A stretch of DNA of 64,000 bases, from the NCBI RefSeq assembly GCF_000815105.2, contig NZ_CP010310.2:496001-560000 (forward strand). The letters are read 5' to 3'. This DNA is from Pandoraea pulmonicola. GTDB taxonomy: Bacteria > Pseudomonadota > Gammaproteobacteria > Burkholderiales > Burkholderiaceae. The position numbers and the translations under genes are program-made. Positions within the stretch are counted from its first letter, which is position 1, and each line of letters begins with the position of its first letter. Below the pieces are notes generated by a model. That model was not told where the DNA came from. It did not search any database and saw only the letters and a program-made list of their open reading frames with translations. Below are positions 26,254 to 35,084 of the stretch, piece after piece.

Positions 26254-26583
26254 ATGGCCACCCAGTCGCAGTACTACAAACACCACGTGTTTTTCTGCCT
26301 GAACCAGCGCGAGCCCGGCGCCGACCGCCCTTCGTGTGCGAACTGCAACGCGCAGTCGATGCAGGAGTACGCCAAGAAGAAGGTCAAGGAGCTCGGCCTG
26401 GCCGGACCCGGCAAGGTTCGCGTGAACAAGGCGGGATGCCTCGATCGCTGCGAACTCGGGCCCGTCGTGGTCGTCTATCCCGAAGGCACCTGGTACACGT
26501 ATTTCGACGAATCCGACATCGACGAGATCGTCGAGACGCATCTGGCGCGCGGCGAAATCGTCGAGCGGCTGCTGATCGACTGA
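26254..26583 (+). CDS. Thioredoxin-like [2Fe-2S] ferredoxin
   Basis: A 109-aa protein of the thioredoxin-fold 2Fe-2S ferredoxin family. Cysteines lie in FFCLNQRE (15), RPSCANCNAQS (28 and 31), and AGCLDRCELGP (62 and 66); the CX12C...CX3C arrangement fits the cluster ligands. It is a cytoplasmic electron carrier with unknown partner. The next gene, an alpha/beta hydrolase, starts 71 bases downstream on the same strand. Confidence 0.9.
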   Translation: MATQSQYYKHHVFFCLNQREPGADRPSCANCNAQSMQEYAKKKVKELGLAGPGKVRVNKAGCLDRCELGPVVVVYPEGTWYTYFDESDIDEIVETHLARGEIVERLLID

Positions 26584-26654
26584 TCCGGTCCCGCAAGCAC
26601 GCTGCGCAAACGTGCCGGCGTTTGGGCGCCGGCGCCTCCTGCCTTACCTCGCTC

Positions 26655-27284
26655 ATGAACGCTCAGACTGAACGCTTCACCATCGACGGCCCGATCGGCG
26701 CCATCGAAATCGCCATCGACCGTCCGGCCGGCGAGCCGCGCGGCATCACGCTCGTCGCCCATCCGCATCCGCTCTTCGGCGGCACGCTCGACAACAAGGT
26801 CACGCAGACGCTCGCGCGCGCTTTCGTGCAACTCGGCCACGCCGTGGTGCGCCCGAATTTCCGCGGGGTCGGCAAGTCCGAGGGCGAGCATGACAAAGGC
26901 ATCGGCGAGCGCGACGATCTTCTCGCCGTGATCGCCTGGATGCGCCGGCAGCCGGGCTGGGAGACGCTGCCGCTGGCCCTTGCGGGTTTCTCATTCGGCA
27001 CCTTCGTGCTCTCGCACGTGGCGAAGTCGCTCGAAGCCGCGGGCACGCCCGCACAACGTCTGGTTTTCGTGGGAACGGCCGCGAGCAATTGGGAAGTGGC
27101 CACGGTACCGGCCGATACGCTGGTTGTTCACGGCGAACAGGACGAGACGGTGCCGCTGCAGTCGGTGCTGGACTGGGCGCGGCCGCAAAAGCTCCCGGTC
27201 GTGGTCATCCCGGGCGGCGAGCACTTTTTTCACGGCCTGTTGCCCCTGCTGAAACAGATCGTGGTCGACGCGTGGCGTCATTGA
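26655..27284 (+). CDS. Alpha/beta hydrolase (dienelactone-hydrolase-like)
   Basis: A 209-aa serine hydrolase. Conserved are VAHPHPLFGGTLDNKV, RPNFRGVGKSEGEHD and the nucleophile elbow GFSFG (Ser near 113), then HGEQDETVPLQSVLDW with the acid and GGEHFFHG with the catalytic His. This compact form is widespread and its substrate is unknown. It sits between the ferredoxin gene and dacC. Confidence 0.88.
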   Translation: MNAQTERFTIDGPIGAIEIAIDRPAGEPRGITLVAHPHPLFGGTLDNKVTQTLARAFVQLGHAVVRPNFRGVGKSEGEHDKGIGERDDLLAVIAWMRRQPGWETLPLALAGFSFGTFVLSHVAKSLEAAGTPAQRLVFVGTAASNWEVATVPADTLVVHGEQDETVPLQSVLDWARPQKLPVVVIPGGEHFFHGLLPLLKQIVVDAWRH

Positions 27285-27357
27285 CACACCCGGGGCGAAT
27301 TTCCCGCAATTTGGGCGCGACGGGCCCGTCGGGCTGGGGGTGCGAAATGGCGGCGGG

Positions 27358-27363
27358 TATAAT
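27358..27363 (+). promoter_or_regulatory. Possible -10 box upstream of dacC
   Basis: A perfect TATAAT stands 170 bases before the dacC start, without a recognisable -35. Two hairpins follow in the leader: CGGGT/ACCCG at 27391-27406 and GGCACCGG-CGCT-CCGGTGCC at 27415-27434 followed by CTTTTC. Confidence 0.45.
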
Positions 27364-27533
27364 CCGCTCCTGAACCTTGTCAGGTCACGCCGGGTCTATG
27401 TACCCGACAGACATGGCACCGGCGCTCCGGTGCCGCTGTCCTTTTCACCGTGCCGCGCCCGCGAGGCGCCGGTCGTACGGTGTTCCATCAAGCGCAGATG
27501 CCCCTGAGTCTCACTTCGTTTTTCTCTTCGCCA

Positions 27534-28721
27534 ATGACATTCAACGCTTCGCTGTCCCGTGCCGCCGTCGCCGCGGCGCTCGTCGCTTGCGGCTCGCTCG
27601 CTACGCTTCCCGCACGTGCTCAACAGATTCCGCCGCCGCCGATGACGGCCAAGGCGTGGACGATCGTCGACGTCACCAGCGGCCAGGTGCTCGCCGCAGG
27701 CGATCCGGATGCGCGCGTGGAACCCGCATCGCTCACGAAGATCATGACCTCGTACCTGATCTTCGAAGCGCTGCGCGACAAGCGCATTTCGATGGAACAG
27801 ACGGTCATTCCGGGCGAGTCGGTTCGCAAGGTGGGCCGTGACGAATCGCGCACCTTCATCGAGGCGGGCAAGCCGGTCACCGTGCACGATCTGGTGTACG
27901 GCATGATCATCCAGTCGGGCAACGACGCTTCCATCGCCCTGGCCGAACTCGTCGGCGGCTCGCAACCCGGCTTCGTCGAGCTGATGAACCGCGCGGCGCA
28001 GCGCATGGGGCTGAAGAATACGCATTACACGAACGTCGACGGTCTGACCGACCCGCAGCACTACACCACGGTCGCCGACATCGCCAAGCTCTCGACGCTG
28101 ATGATTCAGGACTTCCCCGAGTACTACAAGATCTACTCGGAGAAGAGTTTCACGTACAACAACATCCGTCAGCCGAACCGCAATCGTTTGCTGTATCTCG
28201 ATCCGACGGTCGACGGCCTGAAGACCGGCCACACGAAGGAAGCGGGCTACTGCCTCGTGTCGACGGCTTCGCGTCCGCTGCCCGGCGTCGCCGGCGTGAA
28301 CCGCCGCGTGCTGTCGGTGGTCGTGGGCGAGCCGACCGAACGCGCCCGCGTGCAGGACAGCCTCTCGGCGCTCAACTACGGTTACCAGAACTTCGACACG
28401 CTGCGCGTGTACGGTGCGAACCAGGTCGTGGCCACGCCCAAGGTGTGGAAGGGCAAGGAGAGCGAGCTGAAGATCGGTGTGAAGAAGGACACGTTCATCA
28501 CCGTCCCCAAGGGCATGGCCGACAAGATCAAGCCGCAGCTCGAACTGCGCGAACCGCTGATCGCCCCGATCGCCAACGGCGCGCCCGTCGGCACGGTCAA
28601 GGTCATGGCCGACGGCAAGCAACTCGCCGAATTCCCGGTCGTGGCGCTGGCCGATGTGCCGCAGGCCAGCTTCATCGGCCGTGCATGGGACGCGCTGCGC
28701 CTGATGTTCGTGAAGAAGTAA
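27534..28721 (+). CDS. dacC: D-alanyl-D-alanine carboxypeptidase (PBP5/6 family)
   Basis: A 395-aa penicillin-binding protein that trims the terminal D-Ala from peptidoglycan pentapeptides in the periplasm. It has a signal peptide ending at LPARA-QQ and the S11 active-site motifs SLTK (Ser66, Lys69), SGN (128-130) and KTG (230-232). The C-terminal beta domain (about 285-370) and an amphipathic end (SFIGRAWDALRLMFVKK) give membrane attachment. ATG 27534 gives the best signal peptide; ATG 27498 is in frame upstream. Confidence 0.95.
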   Translation: MTFNASLSRAAVAAALVACGSLATLPARAQQIPPPPMTAKAWTIVDVTSGQVLAAGDPDARVEPASLTKIMTSYLIFEALRDKRISMEQTVIPGESVRKVGRDESRTFIEAGKPVTVHDLVYGMIIQSGNDASIALAELVGGSQPGFVELMNRAAQRMGLKNTHYTNVDGLTDPQHYTTVADIAKLSTLMIQDFPEYYKIYSEKSFTYNNIRQPNRNRLLYLDPTVDGLKTGHTKEAGYCLVSTASRPLPGVAGVNRRVLSVVVGEPTERARVQDSLSALNYGYQNFDTLRVYGANQVVATPKVWKGKESELKIGVKKDTFITVPKGMADKIKPQLELREPLIAPIANGAPVGTVKVMADGKQLAEFPVVALADVPQASFIGRAWDALRLMFVKK

Positions 28722-28828
28722 ATCCGGGCGCGGCAAGGGTCTCGCCCAGGCGGGATGCGCGCCCATAAAGCGCGTAGCATTGCCGAACCTGCCGGTCGGG
28801 CCCGCTTGCGAGCCCGGCCGGCGCAAGG

Positions 28829-28853
28829 CGCGCTCCCATGGGGCGCGTTTTTT
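28829..28853 (+). terminator. Rho-independent terminator after dacC
   Basis: The stem CGCGCTCC/GGGGCGCG with a three-base loop is followed by six T. It ends 36 bases before the next start. Confidence 0.85.
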
Positions 28854-28888
28854 CCTTTCGTCGTGCGCTCGACGCGCACCTTGCAAAC

Positions 28889-29737
28889 ATGGATAACCCC
28901 ACCGTCTGGCTCAATGGCGAACTGATCGCGCTCAGCGACGCGAAGATCTCCGTTCTCGATCGCGGTTTTCTCTTTGGTGACGGCATCTACGAAGTCGTGC
29001 CCGTCTACCACGGCAAGCCCTTCCGTCTGGCGCAGCATCTCGATCGCCTCGAGCGCAGCCTCGCCGAGATCCGCATCGCCAATCCTTACACGCGCGCCGA
29101 ATGGGAAGCGCTCTTCGCGCGTCTGTCGGCGACATGCGCCGCCGATCCGCACAGCGTCTACGTGCAGGTCACGCGTGGCGTGGCGCCGCGCCAGCACACG
29201 TTCCCGAAGGACATCGCGCCGACCGTGTTCGGTATCGCGACTCCGCTCTCGCTGCCGAGCCGCGAGAAGGTCGAGCAGGGCGTGGGCGCCGTCACGCACG
29301 AGGATCGCCGCTGGCTGAATTGCCACATCAAGTCGACCTCGCTGCTGGGCAACGTGCTGATGGCGCAGTACGCGGCCGATCACGACGTGCAGGAAACCAT
29401 CCAGTTCCGCGACGGGTATCTGACCGAGGCGTCGTCGAGCAACGTATGGGTGATCCGGGGCGGTGAAATGTTCGCGCCGCAGCGTGATAATCGGATCCTG
29501 GAAGGCATTCGCTACGGTGCGCTGGCGGATCTCGCGCGCGAATGCGGTATTCGCTTCGAGGAGCGGCCGGTCACCGAAGCGGAAGTGCGCAGCGCCGACG
29601 AACTGCTCATCACGTCGGCCACGAAGGAAGTGCTCGCCGTCGTCTCGCTCGACGGCAAGCCCGTCGGCGACGGCAAGCCGGGGCCCGTCTTCCGTGCACT
29701 GTACGCGGCCTATCAACGCGCCAAGGAGGCCCTATGA
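28889..29737 (+). CDS. D-amino acid aminotransferase
   Basis: A 282-aa class IV PLP enzyme that interconverts D-amino acids and 2-oxo acids, typically D-alanine and D-glutamate for the cell wall. It has VLDRGFLFGDGIYEVVPVYHGKPF, the catalytic lysine in NCHIKSTSLLGN (Lys148), and the phosphate loop EASSSNVWVI. The position downstream of dacC is consistent with a D-amino acid role. It overlaps the YbeD-like gene by four bases. Confidence 0.93.
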   Translation: MDNPTVWLNGELIALSDAKISVLDRGFLFGDGIYEVVPVYHGKPFRLAQHLDRLERSLAEIRIANPYTRAEWEALFARLSATCAADPHSVYVQVTRGVAPRQHTFPKDIAPTVFGIATPLSLPSREKVEQGVGAVTHEDRRWLNCHIKSTSLLGNVLMAQYAADHDVQETIQFRDGYLTEASSSNVWVIRGGEMFAPQRDNRILEGIRYGALADLARECGIRFEERPVTEAEVRSADELLITSATKEVLAVVSLDGKPVGDGKPGPVFRALYAAYQRAKEAL

Positions 29738-30006
29738 CGACGGAAAAGAAGGAAACCCTGCTCGAATTCCCGTGCGACTTTCCCATCAAGGTAATGGGGG
29801 CGACGCAGGACGGTTTTGCCGACGCCATCGTGGCGCTGCTGCGCGAGTTCGATGCCGAATTCGACGCGGCCACCGTGGAAATGCGTCCGTCGAGCACGGG
29901 CAAATATCTCGGGCTGACCGTGACGGTACGTGCGCATTCGAAAGCGCATCTCGACGATATCTATCGCGCCCTGACGGGCCATCCGATGGTCAAGGTCGTG
30001 CTGTAA
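29734..30006 (+). CDS. YbeD/DUF493 family protein
   Basis: A 90-aa protein with the DUF493 core ETLLEFPCDFPIKVMG and TGKYLGLTVTVRAHSK, an ACT-like small fold. In most proteobacteria this gene directly precedes lipB and lipA and is thought to modulate lipoate metabolism. Here it follows the aminotransferase by ATGA overlap and is separated from lipB by 2.9 kb. Confidence 0.92.
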   Translation: MTTEKKETLLEFPCDFPIKVMGATQDGFADAIVALLREFDAEFDAATVEMRPSSTGKYLGLTVTVRAHSKAHLDDIYRALTGHPMVKVVL

Positions 30007-30089
30007 CGGCACGATTGCGCGATGGCGGCGGCATGGCTCTCGCTGCTGCCGTCATCGACATCGACCGGATATTGTCGTTGCCGTTGGGC

Positions 30090-31133
30090 TCACGCGGGCG
30101 TCGGCGAGCCGTCGTCGTCCATCGGCACGATCGGGTCCAGGCCCAACTGAGCGTCCGTGGTCATCTCGCCGGCTGTGGCGGCCATGCCCGCGGCCAGCGC
30201 GGCGGGGCTCGGACGCGTCGGGCGGCGCTGTATGTGCTTGACCGATTCGAACGCCGCCAGCTCTTCCAGAAACCATGTCCTGAACGCCTGCACGCGTTGC
30301 GTCTCCAGCACGCCCGGCGGGCACACGAAATAGTAATCCCATTCGCATGGCGTATCGACGTCGGACAGCCGCACGAGGCGTCCGGCCATGATGTCGCCGA
30401 CCGCGAGCGAGCGCCGCACGAGCGCCACGCCCTGGCCGACGATGGCCGCCTGCGAGAGCATGCCGGAATCCTGATACATCATGCCCTGCGACGGTTCGGG
30501 CAAGTCGAACCCGGCAGCCGCAAACCAGGGCGCCCACGGCTCGCCTTCCGAGCGCAGCAACGTGCTGCGGCGAAATTCCTCGGCGGTTCTCGGTAGCTGA
30601 CCCTTGTTGTACGTGGGACTGCACGCGGGGAAGAAGACGTCGTCGAGCACCTTCTCGATATGCAACCCCGGCCAGTTCCCTTTGCCCATGCGCAACGCGA
30701 CGTCCACGTCGTCACGCTCGAAGTCGATGAGCTCGGCACTGCAACGTAACTCCACTTCGAGCTCCGGATGCCGGTCGATGAAGCGGCCGATGCGCGGCGT
30801 GAGCCAGCGGCTCGCGAACGACGGCATCGTGGTCAGCACGAGCCGCCGCTCGCCGCGCGTGCCGGCCTGCAGCTTGCGCGTAGCCTGCGCAATGTCGCCC
30901 AGCGCGGCGCGAATCGACAACGCGTATTGCCGCCCGGCCGGCGTGATGCTGATGCGCTTGCCGTTGCGCGCGAACAGGGTCGTACCCAGTTCCTGTTCGA
31001 GCGCGCGAATCTGATGGCTGATCGCGCCGTGCGTGACGAACAATTCCTCGGCCGCGCGCGAGAAGCTCTCCAGGCGGGCAGCCGCCTCGAAGGCGCGCAG
31101 GGCACTCAGGTTGGGAAGTCTCCGAAGATCCAT
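30090..31133 (-). CDS. LysR-family regulator, GcvA-like
   Basis: A 347-aa regulator. The N-terminal winged helix (LSALRAFEAAARLESFSRAAEELFVTHGAISHQI begins at residue 9) and the substrate domain (VLTTMPSFASRWLTPRIGRFIDRHPELEV, VDVALRMGKGNWPG) follow the GcvA/AmpR branch. A C-terminal tail of about 45 residues is extra and low in complexity. It is divergent from the DUF2917 gene with 100 bases between starts and probably regulates it and itself. The effector is unknown. Confidence 0.92.
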   Translation of the reverse strand: MDLRRLPNLSALRAFEAAARLESFSRAAEELFVTHGAISHQIRALEQELGTTLFARNGKRISITPAGRQYALSIRAALGDIAQATRKLQAGTRGERRLVLTTMPSFASRWLTPRIGRFIDRHPELEVELRCSAELIDFERDDVDVALRMGKGNWPGLHIEKVLDDVFFPACSPTYNKGQLPRTAEEFRRSTLLRSEGEPWAPWFAAAGFDLPEPSQGMMYQDSGMLSQAAIVGQGVALVRRSLAVGDIMAGRLVRLSDVDTPCEWDYYFVCPPGVLETQRVQAFRTWFLEELAAFESVKHIQRRPTRPSPAALAAGMAATAGEMTTDAQLGLDPIVPMDDDGSPTPA

Positions 31134-31233
31134 GTGAGCTTTATTCGCAAGGCCGTGAAAATATGTCGTTTGGTGTGGCGCTTGCCAGTCCCTATGATTA
31201 AGTCATTGTCTCGCACTGAGTGGGGGTCGTAAA

Positions 31234-31566
31234 ATGCAAAACAATTTGACAAAGGTTCAGTACTTCTACGGTATTCGTCCGGGCGAAGTCGTCACCCTCG
31301 ACCTCCATCACGAGCATACGCTTGTCGCGCGCGGTGCGGCGGTCTGGGTGACGCGGGCCGGCGACCCGCACGACTACTGGTTGATGCCGGGCCAGCGCCT
31401 TGCCGTCGAGCCGGGACGCCGTTACTGGGTATCGTCGGACGAAGGCGCCGAAGCACAACTCGAGCGCGATGTGGCGCACCGCTTCGCCATTACCCGGGTG
31501 CTGCGCAAGTGGCTCGCCGGACGCCGGGCGGCTCGCGAAGCCAACTCGTGCACTGCGGCGGCCTAA
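31234..31566 (+). CDS. DUF2917 domain protein
   Basis: A 110-aa small protein with the DUF2917 core GEVVTLDLHHEHTLVARGAAVWVTRAGDPHDYWLMPGQRL. The family is found mainly in Burkholderiales and often stands beside a GcvA-like LysR gene, as here; its function is unknown. It resembles a cupin-like beta fold. A basic C-terminal helix follows. Confidence 0.88.
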   Translation: MQNNLTKVQYFYGIRPGEVVTLDLHHEHTLVARGAAVWVTRAGDPHDYWLMPGQRLAVEPGRRYWVSSDEGAEAQLERDVAHRFAITRVLRKWLAGRRAAREANSCTAAA

Positions 31567-31749
31567 CGATACACCGGTCTGTCGTTCGGGACATCGCGCG
31601 CTCCGTGGCCGGTTTCGGCCAGCGAGCGCGCGATTCGTTTGAAGCGCTCGCGTCGGCATTCCCGATGTGTCAATGGAATTCACAACAAGACGCACAATAA
31701 TCGCGTCGAAAAAACTCGATAACGCGTCGAAACAAGAGAAGTCCCCCCG

Positions 31750-32712
31750 ATGACCCAAGCCAGTTCCCCGACTTCCCATCCCGATCCCGCCCAATTGCGC
31801 CACGCGCAGGCCGAAGAGCGGCTTGGCCGCGTGTTGATGATTGCCGCCATGGTGATCTCCGGCACGATCGGCTATTTCGTGCTGATGTCGGGACAGCCGG
31901 CGCTCAACGTGGTCTTTCTGCGTTGCCTGATCGGGGCGGCCAGTCTTTGTGCCTGGTGTGCCTATCGCGGCTATTGGCGAGGGCTGCGCCTGGCACGCTG
32001 GCAAGTGCTCAACGTCGCACTCGGCGCGATCACTCTCGTTTCCAACTGGTATTTCCTGTTCACCGCCTACCGGATGACTTCGGTCGGCATCACCACCGTC
32101 GTCTACAACGTGCAGCCGTTCCTGCTGGTGCTCGCAAGCGCGGTCATCACGCGCGAGCGTCCGTCGCTCGCCACGCTGGGTTGCCTGGGCGTCGCATTTG
32201 CCGGGTTGATCATCCTGGCCGAGCCGGGGGGCGCGCATGGCGAGGGTTATCTGCTCGGCGTCGCAAGCGCACTGGCCGCCGCGTCGTTGTACGCCGCGAC
32301 CACGCTCTTCACCAAGAAGCTGGCGGGCACGCTTCGTCCGGAAATCATCGCCGCGCTGCACATGACCATCGGTGCCGTCGTATTCGTCTGGATGGCGGAC
32401 TTCGGTCATCTGCCGTCGGCGCCGCGCGAAATCGGCGCCATCGTCACGCTGGGACTGTTCCACACGACATTCATGTATCTGCTGCTGTACGGCGCATTTC
32501 AGAAGGCGTCGACGTCGAGCCTTGCCGTGTTCGGCTTCGTCTACCCCGTGGTGGCGGTCGCCGTCGACTTTCTCGCTTTCGGCATCGTGCTGCATCCGAC
32601 GCAGTGGCTCGGCGGCGTGATGATCCTCGTGGCCGCCGGCTGGTACGCCAAAAGGCTCGGTGCCGCACCCGTGAAGTCGGCCGAAGTGGCGAAGCCCGCG
32701 AACCGGGCCTGA
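31750..32712 (+). CDS. DMT-family (EamA) transporter
   Basis: A 320-aa inner-membrane protein with ten hydrophobic segments and two EamA repeats (about 28-155 and 170-305). Family signatures include VFLRCLIGAASLCAWCAYRG, TTVVYNVQPFLLVLASAVI and STSSLAVFGFVYPVVAVAVDFL. It probably exports a small metabolite or amino acid. A strong inverted repeat lies between its stop and lipB. Confidence 0.9.
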   Translation: MTQASSPTSHPDPAQLRHAQAEERLGRVLMIAAMVISGTIGYFVLMSGQPALNVVFLRCLIGAASLCAWCAYRGYWRGLRLARWQVLNVALGAITLVSNWYFLFTAYRMTSVGITTVVYNVQPFLLVLASAVITRERPSLATLGCLGVAFAGLIILAEPGGAHGEGYLLGVASALAAASLYAATTLFTKKLAGTLRPEIIAALHMTIGAVVFVWMADFGHLPSAPREIGAIVTLGLFHTTFMYLLLYGAFQKASTSSLAVFGFVYPVVAVAVDFLAFGIVLHPTQWLGGVMILVAAGWYAKRLGAAPVKSAEVAKPANRA

Positions 32713-32812
32713 AGACAGCCCTGAAACCAGACCCTCCCACGATGGGAGGTAATGCGGCTTGACGACGCGAGCCGCGCCCATTGCCCGTGCCGGTCATGGC
32801 GCCCCGTGTGGT

Positions 32813-32850
32813 GCGCAGTCTTGCTCGCACGGGCGCGAGCAAGACTGCGC
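32813..32850. promoter_or_regulatory. Perfect 16-base inverted repeat upstream of lipB
   Basis: GCGCAGTCTTGCTCGC and its exact complement flank a six-base loop (32829-32834). It ends 22 bases before the lipB ATG and 139 after the DMT stop. GGTTTCGTT follows, a poor T run; it may terminate the DMT transcript or control lipB translation. Confidence 0.7.
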
Positions 32851-32872
32851 CGGTTTCGTTAAAATCGCGCTC

Positions 32873-33607
32873 ATGACCTCCCCGATCGAAGTGTGCTGGC
32901 GCGGCACCGAAGACTACGCCACATCGTTCGACGCCATGCGCGCGTACACCGATGCGCGTGGCCCGCACGCCCCGGATCAACTCTGGATTGTTCAGCATCC
33001 GCCCGTCTATACGCTGGGATTGGCCGGCGACCCCGCTCATCTGCTCGTTGCCGACACCGGCATTCCGCTCGTCAAAGTCGATCGTGGGGGCCAGATCACC
33101 TATCACGGCCCCGGCCAGGTGGTGATCTACCTGCTCGTGGACCTGCGCCGGCGCAAGCTCGGCGTGCGCGAGATGGTGCGTTTGATCGAGCAGGCGGTGA
33201 TCGACACCCTTGGAGCGTATAATCTCGAGGTTGAGCGCCGGGCCGGCGCGCCGGGCATCTATGTGAGTCCGGGCGAGGGCGCCGCAGCGCATGCCGGCGC
33301 GAAAATCGCCGCGCTCGGGTTGAAGATCCGCAACGGATGCAGCTATCACGGCGTGTCGTTGAACGTCGCAATGGACCTGCGGCCGTTCGACTGGATCAAT
33401 CCGTGCGGCTATGCCGGCCTGCAAACCGTAGACATGGCCACGCTTGGCGTGGCCGCCCGCTGGGACGAAGTGGCCGCGCGACTGGCGCAGCAACTCGGCC
33501 ATCACCTCGAACAGCACACCGCGCCGGCAGACGCCGCGCCCCCGACCCATACGGCTGGTACGGCCAATGGGATCGATGTGGCCGCGAGCGCCAACGCCGC
33601 TGCCTGA
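32873..33607 (+). CDS. lipB: Octanoyltransferase (lipoate biosynthesis)
   Basis: A 244-aa enzyme that moves octanoyl from acyl carrier protein onto lipoyl domains. Conserved regions are [38 protein letters not shown] (with the His-Gly-Pro-Gly-Gln motif), and [19 protein letters not shown], with the Lys of [10 protein letters not shown]; the catalytic Cys is in [13 protein letters not shown]. The last 30 residues are an Ala-rich extension. lipA follows after 23 bases. Confidence 0.95.
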   Translation: MTSPIEVCWRGTEDYATSFDAMRAYTDARGPHAPDQLWIVQHPPVYTLGLAGDPAHLLVADTGIPLVKVDRGGQITYHGPGQVVIYLLVDLRRRKLGVREMVRLIEQAVIDTLGAYNLEVERRAGAPGIYVSPGEGAAAHAGAKIAALGLKIRNGCSYHGVSLNVAMDLRPFDWINPCGYAGLQTVDMATLGVAARWDEVAARLAQQLGHHLEQHTAPADAAPPTHTAGTANGIDVAASANAAA

Positions 33608-33630
33608 ATGGACGCCTGGAAAGCCCCATC

Positions 33631-34641
33631 ATGACCACCACCGTGACTCAGAACGACACCGCGAACAAGGAAGTTCGCACGATCGACGGCGAATACGACG
33701 CCACTGCCAAGCAAAAGTCGCAGGCGAAGACTGCACGTATTCCGATCAAGATCGTACCTGTCGAGCGTCTGAAGAAGCCGGACTGGATTCGCGTGAAGGC
33801 GGCGACCCATACGTCGCGCTTCTACGAGATCAAGCAGATCCTGCGCGAGCACAACCTGCACACGGTGTGCGAAGAGGCGAGCTGCCCGAACATCGGCGAG
33901 TGCTTCGGCAAGGGCACGGCCACGTTCATGATCATGGGCGACAAGTGCACGCGTCGCTGCCCGTTCTGCGACGTGGGCCACGGCCGCCCGGATCCGCTCG
34001 ATGTGGACGAGCCGCTCAATCTCGCGAAGACCATCGCCGCGATGCGTCTGAAGTACGTGGTGATCACGAGCGTGGACCGCGACGATCTGCGCGACGGCGG
34101 CGCCCAGCACTTCGTCGATTGCATTCGTCACGTGCGCGAGCTCTCGCCGCAAACCCGCATCGAAATCCTCACGCCGGATTTCCGCGCTCGTCTCGATCGC
34201 GCGCTCGGCATTCTCAACGCCGCGCCGCCCGACGTGATGAACCACAACCTCGAAACGGTGCCGCGTCTATATAAAGAAGCGCGTCCCGGTTCGGACTACC
34301 AGCATTCGCTTACGCTGCTCAAGGAATTCAAGGCGAAGCATCCGGACGTTGCCACCAAGTCGGGCCTGATGGTCGGCCTGGGCGAGACGGACGAGGAAAT
34401 TCTCCAGGTCATGCGCGACCTGCGTGCACACAACGTCGACATGCTGACGATCGGCCAGTATCTGCAGCCGTCGGAGCACCATTTGCCGGTGCGCCGCTAC
34501 GTGACGCCGGAAACGTTCAAGATGTTCGAAGAGGAAGCCTACAAGATGGGCTTCACGCACGCCGCCGTGGGCGCGATGGTGCGCTCGAGCTATCACGCCG
34601 ACGTGCAGGCGCACGAAGCCGGCGTGGCCGACGCCATCTGA
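33631..34641 (+). CDS. lipA: Lipoyl synthase
   Basis: A 336-aa radical SAM enzyme that inserts two sulfur atoms into the octanoyl chain. The auxiliary cluster cysteines are in [15 protein letters not shown], and the radical SAM triad is in [37 protein letters not shown] and [14 protein letters not shown] are typical. A hydrophilic N-terminal leader of about 35 residues precedes the domain. It closes the lip unit and is followed by a strong terminator. Confidence 0.97.
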   Translation: MTTTVTQNDTANKEVRTIDGEYDATAKQKSQAKTARIPIKIVPVERLKKPDWIRVKAATHTSRFYEIKQILREHNLHTVCEEASCPNIGECFGKGTATFMIMGDKCTRRCPFCDVGHGRPDPLDVDEPLNLAKTIAAMRLKYVVITSVDRDDLRDGGAQHFVDCIRHVRELSPQTRIEILTPDFRARLDRALGILNAAPPDVMNHNLETVPRLYKEARPGSDYQHSLTLLKEFKAKHPDVATKSGLMVGLGETDEEILQVMRDLRAHNVDMLTIGQYLQPSEHHLPVRRYVTPETFKMFEEEAYKMGFTHAAVGAMVRSSYHADVQAHEAGVADAI

Positions 34642-34680
34642 GCGCCCGGCTACCGCACCTGATACGCCTGCTTGACCGAA

Positions 34681-34715
34681 CGCGGGCCGTCGAAAGACGG
34701 TCCGCGTTTTTGTTT
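34681..34715 (+). terminator. Rho-independent terminator after lipA
   Basis: CGCGGGCCGTC-GAAA-GACGGTCCGCG (one G-U pair) is followed by TTTTTGTTT. Confidence 0.92.
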
Positions 34716-35084
34716 GTGCAATGAAATTGCGGATGGGAGCGCTGGCGGACCGGCCCCTTTGCGAGCCCTTTACGACCACTTGACGGCCAGCAAACGTTTA
34801 CGAGTCGTCACACACCCCGCGCCCGGTTCGCTACGCAATACGCCCCGAGCAGCCCCATGCATCCCCGAAATGGCAAGAAAATCGCCGCCAATTTCCCCGA
34901 ACGTCGCCTAAATCTCCCACTCCCAGGCCGGCAATCCGGCCCTGCCCCGCGAAATATGTTGTAACACGGTTCGCCTTGTCGTCGACGAACCGTTGTTTCA
35001 GAATATTGAAACTCTGTTTTGTCCTTCAAAACAGAGGGCGTGCCACCGATGAGTGCGATTACCGGACGTATGCGAGGAGACTGC
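34716..35084. other. Intergenic region before the N-formylglutamate amidohydrolase gene
   Basis: No gene is seen between the lipA terminator and ATG 35085. It contains a conspicuous dyad at 35012-35036, and AGGAG at 35075-35079 as ribosome-binding site. Upstream in-frame codons (TTG 35019, ATG 35049) lie in or after the dyad. Confidence 0.5.
35012..35036. promoter_or_regulatory. Perfect 10-base inverted repeat, possible IclR operator
   Basis: CTCTGTTTTG and CAAAACAGAG are separated by five bases. The dyad lies about 50 bases before the amidohydrolase start, in an operon that encodes an IclR regulator. It may be the binding site of that regulator. Confidence 0.5.
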
